Below, one piece after another: positions 7,906-12,500 of a stretch of 12,500 bases of DNA. Below the pieces are notes generated by a model. That model had not been told where the DNA came from. It did not search any database and saw only the letters and a list, made by a program, of their open reading frames with translations. The position numbers and the translations under genes are program-made. The DNA comes from Actinidia chinensis (Eukaryota > Streptophyta > Magnoliopsida > Ericales > Actinidiaceae), in assembly GCA_009663005.1 (NCBI GenBank), contig CM018902.1, positions 17,757,407 to 17,769,906 on the forward strand, in the 5' to 3' direction. How positions within the stretch are numbered: position 1 is the stretch's first letter; every line of letters starts with the position of its first letter.

Positions 7906-8747
7906 GAGAATTGATCACACGGAGTGCGCCCGTTATAACTACGACATGTGTGTCCGTGTTAGCAAACCAACCCAACATTTGGTGCTGATGGGCCAGCATT
8001 GATGACCACTCTCTCTCTCCATCTCTCTCTCTCCTCTCTCTCTCCCTCACTTTAATCAATTAAATTTCTTTATTTTTTTTTTCAATTTAGGGTTAAAAAT
8101 TATGGAAACAAAGTAGAGAAATTGAATTATAGAAAAATTTTCTATTAAAAAAAAGTAGAAATAATTTTCTGTTCAAAAAATATTTTTAAAATTAACTATT
8201 TTCTAAAACAATAATTTTTTGTTAAAACAACTCTTTTTGGTCAAATAAAAACTATTTTTGACCAAACTTTTTAAAAAAAAAAAAACTATTTTAATGTAAC
8301 AAAACTGTTTTTTAAAAAAAATATGTTTTTCGAAAACAAAATTTTTTGGTTTAAAAACTATTGTCAAAATTAATTTTTCTGTTAAAAAATATTTTTCTGT
8401 TTAAAATAATATTTTTAAAAAAAAAACTTTTGGAAAAAAGTATCAAAATTAAAAAAATCAGTCCTACGTGATATTAACAATAATCAAACAAAAGTTGAAG
8501 TATTTTTCTTTCCTTTCTTCAAAGTGTTTTGTTTAAAAAAAAATTTTATTCATCCATATTTTTAACCTTAAATTGAAAAAAAAAATAAGATATTTAATTG
8601 ATTAAATCGATGAACGTAGGATGGAGATAAGAGAGCAAGATAGATGTATCATGCTGACTCCGCTAGCACCAAATATTGGGTTGATTTACTGACACGGGAC
8701 GCTCCTGTCGTAGTTATGACTGACGCGCTCCCGTGTGATCAATTCTC
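7906..8747. mobile_element. Mutator-like (MULE) non-autonomous element
   Basis: The left end GAGAATTGATCACACGG (7906) and right end CCGTGTGATCAATTCTC (8747) are perfect inverted copies at the outer 17 bases. Similarity continues for about 200 bp on each side: ATAACTACGACA, AACCAACCCAA.ATTTGGTGCT, ATCAATTAAAT, and T-run plus TCAATTTARGGTTAAAAAT blocks occur in the same order. The element is bounded by an identical 9-bp direct repeat, TTATAATAA. Long TIRs plus a 9-bp target duplication are the hallmark of Mutator-like elements, and an end starting GAGA is also reminiscent of Mu. The 842-bp body has no transposase frame. The interior (about 8110-8545) is A/T-rich, with many variants of GTTAAAAAACTATTTTT and a 10-bp inverted repeat TTTGGTCAAA/TTTGACCAAA (8236-8245, 8257-8266). 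It must depend on a transposase supplied elsewhere. Confidence 0.88.
8009..8048. repeat. CT microsatellite in the left MULE arm
   Basis: A run of CT dinucleotides with a few CC interruptions. The matching place in the right arm (complement of about 8615-8640) has only GCTCTCTTATCTCCATC, so the expansion arose in the left arm after the two arms began to diverge. Confidence 0.75.
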
Positions 8748-8756
8748 TTATAATAA
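8748..8756. repeat. Right 9-bp target-site duplication
   Basis: TTATAATAA, identical to 7897-7905, adjoining the right end of the Mutator-like element. Confidence 0.85.
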
Positions 8757-8816
8757 TACCCTCACAATGACACACGGAACTCCTTTATCCGTATCCTAAA
8801 TCACAAAAAAGAAAAC

Positions 8817-9466
8817 GGTAAATTTCACTCAACCTCCTCAAGTTTTTTACTAAATATAATTACATTTCTTGTAATTTTAAAAATATAAATAACTTTTTTG
8901 ACTTTTAAAACTATTATCAAGATTTGTATTTAGATATTTTTTGTGTAAAAATAACAATCTTATTATTAGATTTAGGGCTTTTAATTTTTTTTCTCAATAT
9001 AACACCATAAAAAATATATATATATATTTTTTATCAAAACACTATTTATTAGTAAATTATTTGTTTTTTTATCAATAGTAATTTAAAAAAATAATATAAA
9101 TAATTTAGTTTTTAGTACTCCTAGACAACATGTAATTAAAAAATAAAAATTTATTATCAATAAGATTGTTTAAAAATAATATTTTTTTTAAAAATAATCT
9201 AAATATTTTATATATTTTTGATAATTAAATATTTTATTTTTTAAAGAGTACTAAAAAATAAATTATTTATATTATTTTTTTAAAAAATAGTGTTTATTTA
9301 TTTTAACTGATGTGTTGAGAAAGACATTTAAAAGTTTTAAATATAAGGGTAATCTTGTTATTTTTATCAAAAAAAATAGCTCCATATGAAAATTTTAAAA
9401 TATTTTTAAAAGTAAGAAATGTTGCTGATATTTTTTAAACTACAAAAGAGGTCAATAAAATTTACC
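8817..9466. mobile_element. ~650-bp fold-back element, nearly fully palindromic
   Basis: The left end GGTAAATTTCACTCAACCTC and the complement of the right end, GGTAAATTTTATTGACCTC, match. Pairing runs inward through TTTACTAAATAT.. /TTTAAAAAATAT.. and ACATTTCTT..TTTTAAAAATAT. A second, much better preserved pair is nested inside: 9081-9120 and 9246-9285 are nearly identical inverted copies of about 40 bp, around GAGTACTAAAAA. A third pair lies inside that, AAAAAATAAAAATTTATTATCAA against TTGATAATTAAATATTTTATTTTTT. There is no coding capacity. The end motif resembles the lone end at 6958. No clean target-site duplication was found. Transcribed, it would form a long hairpin suitable for small-RNA production (inference). 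Confidence 0.78.
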
Positions 9467-9735
9467 CAAAAGGAAAAAAATAGTACATGGTTGGAAATAC
9501 AATTCCAAAGTTCTTGGCGGTCACAAATTAGATGCCAAAAAAAAAACTTGTAATTTTTGTACTTTACTTTTTATCATTTTTATAATAATATCCTTAATAT
9601 TTTTATTAATTACTAAAATTACCTATTTCCATACCTTTTGATTTTTTTTTTTCGTTCTTTCCTTTGAAGGATTAGTTTAGATATTTAATTAGAATTTATA
9701 TAGGATAAAAATTAAAATGCATTTAATAAAAAAAA
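9467..9735 (+). promoter_or_regulatory. Upstream region of the kinesin-14 gene
   Basis: About 270 bp of AT-rich DNA between the fold-back element and the candidate TATA box. TTTATATAGG at 9695-9704 is a second TATA-like sequence. No conserved cis-element can be assigned with confidence. Confidence 0.35.
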
Positions 9736-9744
9736 TATAAAAAT
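9736..9744 (+). promoter_or_regulatory. Candidate TATA box of the kinesin-14 gene
   Basis: TATAAAAAT at 9736-9744, placed so that transcription would start near 9765-9775, in a purine-rich leader (AAAAGAAAAAG...). There is no ATG between 9721 and the splice donor at 9955, consistent with this being untranslated leader. Transcript-end data would be decisive. Confidence 0.35.
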
Positions 9745-9769
9745 CAGTTCCAAAAGAAAAAGAAAAAGG

Positions 9770-9955
9770 AAAACAATAGAGAAAAAGAAAAAAAAAAACA
9801 CTCTTCCATATCCCATACCCACGACACCCTGCACTGCACGTTAAGCAATTTTGGTTAGGTGGATCAATCTTCAACCCCAAAACCTCCGTTTTCACGATCT
9901 GAAAGCTCCCAAAGTTTCGGCATTTTCAAGATTTCGAATCTCTTCGCAATCGCAG
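9770..9955 (+). other. 5' UTR exon 1 of the kinesin-14 gene
   Basis: Its composition shifts from purine-rich to C-rich leader-like DNA (9800-9860), and it ends in a donor-like CGCAG/GTTCGT at 9955/9956. No ATG occurs in it. An open frame starting at a GTG at 9859 runs through the donor into the intron and has no family resemblance, so I treat the segment as untranslated. The exact left edge is a guess from the TATA position. Confidence 0.5.
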
Positions 9956-10781
9956 GTTCGTATTTTAACCACATTTCGCCCGTACCTGGAAATCTAGGGT
10001 TTTCTGTGGATCTGTTCGATTTCCATGGAGGCAAGAGAACTGATAATTTATAGAAATTTTGTTTTGAAACCCCTGAAATTGAAAATGTGGCATATTATCC
10101 GAGTATATTTCTGTTATTTTTTAATTATATAAGCAATTCGCTTGCATTTTTATATGAATTGCTCATGCTGTATTTTGTAGCTGAATTTTGTTTGTGCATT
10201 CATGGAATGAAGTATTTTTTGGCTATGTAATGTGTTTTTTAATGAAGATAATCTCGTTAGTGTTTTAGGGGATGGGTCTGGAGTTTGTCCTCAAAATGAA
10301 CTCTGTTTATTTGCATAGAGGAGAGGCCTGTTAACTGGAAGCGCATAGTGAGCTGGAAGTTTCGTTTATGCATAGTTTCTAAAAATGCTTGTATCTCCAT
10401 GTCGTTTTATTATACCATTAGTTGTTTGCAAAATTACACGTAATAATAGCAAGGTTCGACAGCTAATGGGTCAACTATAGTGTTAAAGGTAATGCAATCA
10501 CCTTAATAAGTGAAAAATGCCATCCTTAAACCCTGAGAAGTTGATAAGCATGAATTTCAATTGGCTGAATCGTTACATTGGTAGATACCAATTACTTTTG
10601 GCTTGCTACAAGTCTACAATAAATTGTTTAGCCCTTCATCTGTAACTAAACCATTCTTAGAGGGTTGTTTTGATGTTATTTTTATCCTTTCATGTCGCTG
10701 AAGACTTATTAAGTTTTTTTTTTCACGAGTCACATCACTCTTCTTGATGGCATTTTCTTAATAGCCAGGATTCTGGCTTGC

Positions 10782-11031
10782 TTCATTTGATGCTTCTTTA
10801 TGCCATTAGCTGCATTTTACTTAGGAGTTCACCGTTTTTATTCTATAAGCTGCATGGCATTGGCATTTATCATGCAAAGGCAATTAATTGCAAGGACACA
10901 CTGGCATGAAATTTGTTATTTCATTTAATGCTTCTCTTATGCCACAAGTTGCATGCTATTGAAGGAGTTTGCATTTTTATGCCATAAGCTGCAGGTAGTT
11001 ATAGCATTAATCCTGCAAATGCAATGAATTG
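10782..11031. repeat. Diverged tandem duplication inside the UTR intron
   Basis: Copy A (10782-10890) and copy B (10920-11031) share, in order, TTCATTTRATGCTTCT, TTATGCCA..AGYTGCAT, AGGAGTT..C..TTTTTAT.C.ATAAGCTGCA, ATGCAAAGGCAATTAATTG against CTGCAAATGCAATGAATTG. The period is 138 bp. Both copies are rich in TGCCAT/ATAAGCTGCA words. Confidence 0.65.
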
Positions 11032-11182
11032 TTGACTCAGCGCTCAACTATGGAGGCAGCATGCCCCATTAGGATGTTAAAATGATATTGGCATAATGTT
11101 GATGTCGTGATTGGTGTCTTGATACCAACCCAGATTATGCTCATCACTCGTTGATAACCTGTACTTACCGATAATTGTTCAG

Positions 11183-11220
11183 GTTCCCATCGCTAGGTCC
11201 AAAGCAGCTTTTACTATCAG
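11183..11220 (+). other. Candidate 38-nt untranslated exon
   Basis: It is flanked by an acceptor-like ATAATTGTTCAG (ending 11182) and a donor-like TCAG/GTATTT (11220/11221). The 38 bases hold no ATG, so inclusion would lengthen the leader without altering the start. Predicted from splice signals only. Confidence 0.28.
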
Positions 11221-11765
11221 GTATTTTTCAATCCGATTCGTCAGCCATTTCCAGCGTTACACATCTCAATGGTGGAGTATACTAAGGCAAAAATTCTTAA
11301 ATTACTGAAAAACTAAGAAGGCCCAGAAAATAAAATGATGCACATTCTTTGATACGTGCCAGAAAATCCATATTAGTATTTCGTCAATGTTCATTCTGAA
11401 AAAGGCTTTCCGAAAAAAATGCATACGATATGCTTTTGCAAGTCATCTTGTTTTCTTACTGAGTGATATACCCTTGTGAAAAGAAGAATGTAACAATTCT
11501 TGAAGATTTTTCCTCACTAACCCTATTATGTACATAGCTCATATCCCTGGTTTTAATTGAAGACGCCTATCCTTGTCTTGAATCCAATAATTGCCACTGT
11601 AATTGAAATGCTTATGCTTTATGGGAACACTTTACTTCGTTCATTAGGCGTATTGTTTCCAAGATGTATGTTTTTATAAACATTGTTTTCTACTATTAGG
11701 TTTTTGCCTGTTGCCTTTGAGAATGCCATTTATTTGACATTCTTTGTTGAACTGTTTCTTTGTAG

Positions 11766-11816
11766 CACTGTGCTCCTTAATTGATTTGTAAAACCAAGTA
11801 TCTATCAAGTTCTTGT
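11766..11816 (+). other. 5' UTR, second part
   Basis: It follows the acceptor TTTCTTTGTAG. There is no ATG in the 51 bases, and a TAA at 11778-11780 in frame with the ATG at 11817 closes the frame on the left, so the coding sequence cannot extend upstream within this exon. Confidence 0.7.
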
Positions 11817-12439
11817 ATGAATCCACATCTAGAAGTATATGCAAGGGAAAATGGGCAACCAAACAATCTAAGTGAAGCTCGTAATGTTGTTGTTGTTGAA
11901 GAAGTATCCTTATGGAAGCTTGGAGGTTATGCTAATCTTCCTGCTGCAAAGATCTCAGAAATGATGAAACGGCAGAACTTTGAGGTTACTTTTTAATTTT
12001 TTTTCTTATTGAGTGCTTTAAACCGAACAGTCTAATTTAGGATGCACACCTCATGTTGTCGCACCCTCGTACACTTTAATTTGACATAGTTCAATACCAT
12101 TTTAAAAATCTGATCTAAAGTCTTTTAGCGATTTCTATGTGCAGAACTCTTCAATCCAGTCCCTTTTTAGTGTTGTGAATAAGGGTCTGGATGACAGCAT
12201 CGAAAGAAAGAATGGAGAAATTCCTCATGTATGGCAATCAGGGGGTGCACAGATGATGTAGCACTAGAGCAAATATTTTCATACCCTGTTCTATATTTTC
12301 TTTCTTTATTGCACCAAGTGCATATTATGAATTCTGCAACTGATTTCTACTATTTGTTCAGTGCATGGCATTTCTGTTGAAAAAAGTCGTGCAGGAAATT
12401 GAGGAGCGGGTTTCTACTCAAGCTAAAAGTTTCAGAAAG
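11817..12439 (+). CDS. Kinesin-14 family protein, N-terminal 110 residues, partial
   Basis: Three coding exons are visible, all joined in phase 0: 11817-11984 (56 codons, donor GAG/GTTACT), 12145-12228 (28 codons, acceptor TATGTGCAG, donor CAT/GTATGG) and 12362-12439 (26 codons, acceptor TTTGTTCAG, donor AAG/GTGAAA). The product begins MNPHLEVYARENGQP and contains VSLWKLGGYANLPAAKISEM (about residues 30-50). It continues with SIQSLFSVVNKGLDDSIERK and NGEIPH, then KKVVQEIEERVSTQ. These are the conserved segments just ahead of the long coiled coil in a land-plant kinesin-14 group that I recall as including Arabidopsis AT1G73860 and AT1G18410. The family are minus-end-directed microtubule motors; the motor domain itself must lie beyond the right edge. 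There is no calponin-homology domain before the LWKLGG segment, unlike several other plant kinesin-14s. No upstream ATG exists in the predicted leader and an in-frame TAA precedes the start. After the last donor the frame would stop within three codons, supporting splicing there. The family call is strong, the exact subfamily less so. Confidence 0.9.
11985..12144 (+). other. Intron between coding exons 1 and 2
   Basis: GTTACT to TATGTGCAG, 160 bp, T-rich, phase 0. Its removal joins ...RQNFE to NSSIQ..., restoring the continuous family sequence. Confidence 0.85.
12229..12361 (+). other. Intron between coding exons 2 and 3
   Basis: GTATGG to TTTGTTCAG, 133 bp, phase 0. Its removal joins ...NGEIPH to CMAFLLKKVVQEIEE, matching the usual NGEIPHRVA.LLRKVVQEIE wording of the family, with CMA where RVA is common. 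Confidence 0.85.
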
Positions 12440-12500
12440 GTGAAAGGAACTTAGAAATTATTTCCTTGGGGTATGATTTAACTTACTTGCTTCTGAAGGG

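Larger units (their letters stand above)
9956..11765 (+). other. ~1.8-kb intron in the 5' UTR
   Basis: It begins GTTCGT and ends TGTTTCTTTGTAG at 11765, a strong acceptor. The stretch is T-rich and has stops in every frame, with no calponin-homology or other kinesin-14 sequence visible in it. It contains a diverged tandem duplication (10782-11031) and a candidate small exon (11183-11220). Long first introns in plant 5' UTRs often raise or pattern expression; whether this one does is not shown by sequence. Confidence 0.55.

Noticed and set aside
7859..8059. 66-codon - strand frame with Arg/Glu repeats
   Set aside because: It is the complement of the CT microsatellite and MULE arm.
9859..10053. 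Open frame across the 5' UTR exon and intron start
   Set aside because: It starts with GTG, reads through a good splice donor and has no family resemblance.
10450..10462. GGTTCGA B-box-like sequence suggesting a tRNA
   Set aside because: No A box, acceptor stem or cloverleaf can be formed around it.

Overview
This is an AT-rich, repeat-dense stretch of a plant nuclear genome, most likely a eudicot. The evidence is the spliced 5' end of a land-plant kinesin-14 gene (GT-AG introns, a long intron in the 5' UTR), a fragment of a plant CYP86A cytochrome P450 gene, and a series of non-autonomous inverted-repeat DNA transposons of types common in angiosperms. Nothing in the sequence fixes the species. 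There are no bacterial-style operons, CRISPR arrays, tRNAs or rRNAs.

Layout. Bases 1-3400 hold degenerate terminal-inverted-repeat (TIR) elements: one at about 102-958 with ~200-bp arms and a more GC-balanced interior, a more decayed one at about 2033-2924, and a 131-bp MITE at 3258-3388. Bases 3805-4101 hold a P450 (CYP86A-like) fragment that reads open for about 95 codons but starts and stops abruptly. It has lost the arginine of the C-helix WxxxR motif and ends in a small fold-back copy of itself. Next come a TA microsatellite split by a 144-bp hairpin MITE (4147-4290) and a ~695-bp TIR element (4499-5193) whose apex is a 290-bp GGT/GGA/GGC tract. Bases 5194-6957 are mostly unique AT-rich DNA, with small repeats and one promoter-like TATA/ATG/splice-donor cluster near 6275-6360. 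Bases 6958-7500 hold a lone TIR-like end and a three-copy ~120-bp T-rich minisatellite.

Bases 7906-8747 are the best-defined mobile element: a Mutator-like (MULE) non-autonomous element with ~200-bp TIRs and a perfect 9-bp target-site duplication. Only 69 bp separate it from a ~650-bp fold-back element (8817-9466), which is palindromic nearly throughout.

The one gene that looks intact starts near 9.77 kb on the + strand and runs off the right edge. It has a 5' UTR exon ending at 9955, a ~1.8-kb UTR intron (containing a diverged 138-bp-period tandem duplication and a candidate 38-nt UTR exon), then coding exons 11817-11984, 12145-12228 and 12362-12439. These encode the first 110 residues of a kinesin-14 of the group carrying the 'SLWKLGGYANLPAAK' segment. 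No upstream ATG occurs in the proposed mature 5' UTR, so the start is well supported. The fold-back element ends about 270 bp upstream of this gene's candidate TATA box, so small-RNA-directed silencing of the transposon could affect its promoter; that is inference. I found no convincing previously undescribed system. The most interesting items are the internal structures of the TIR elements and the rearranged P450 fragment.
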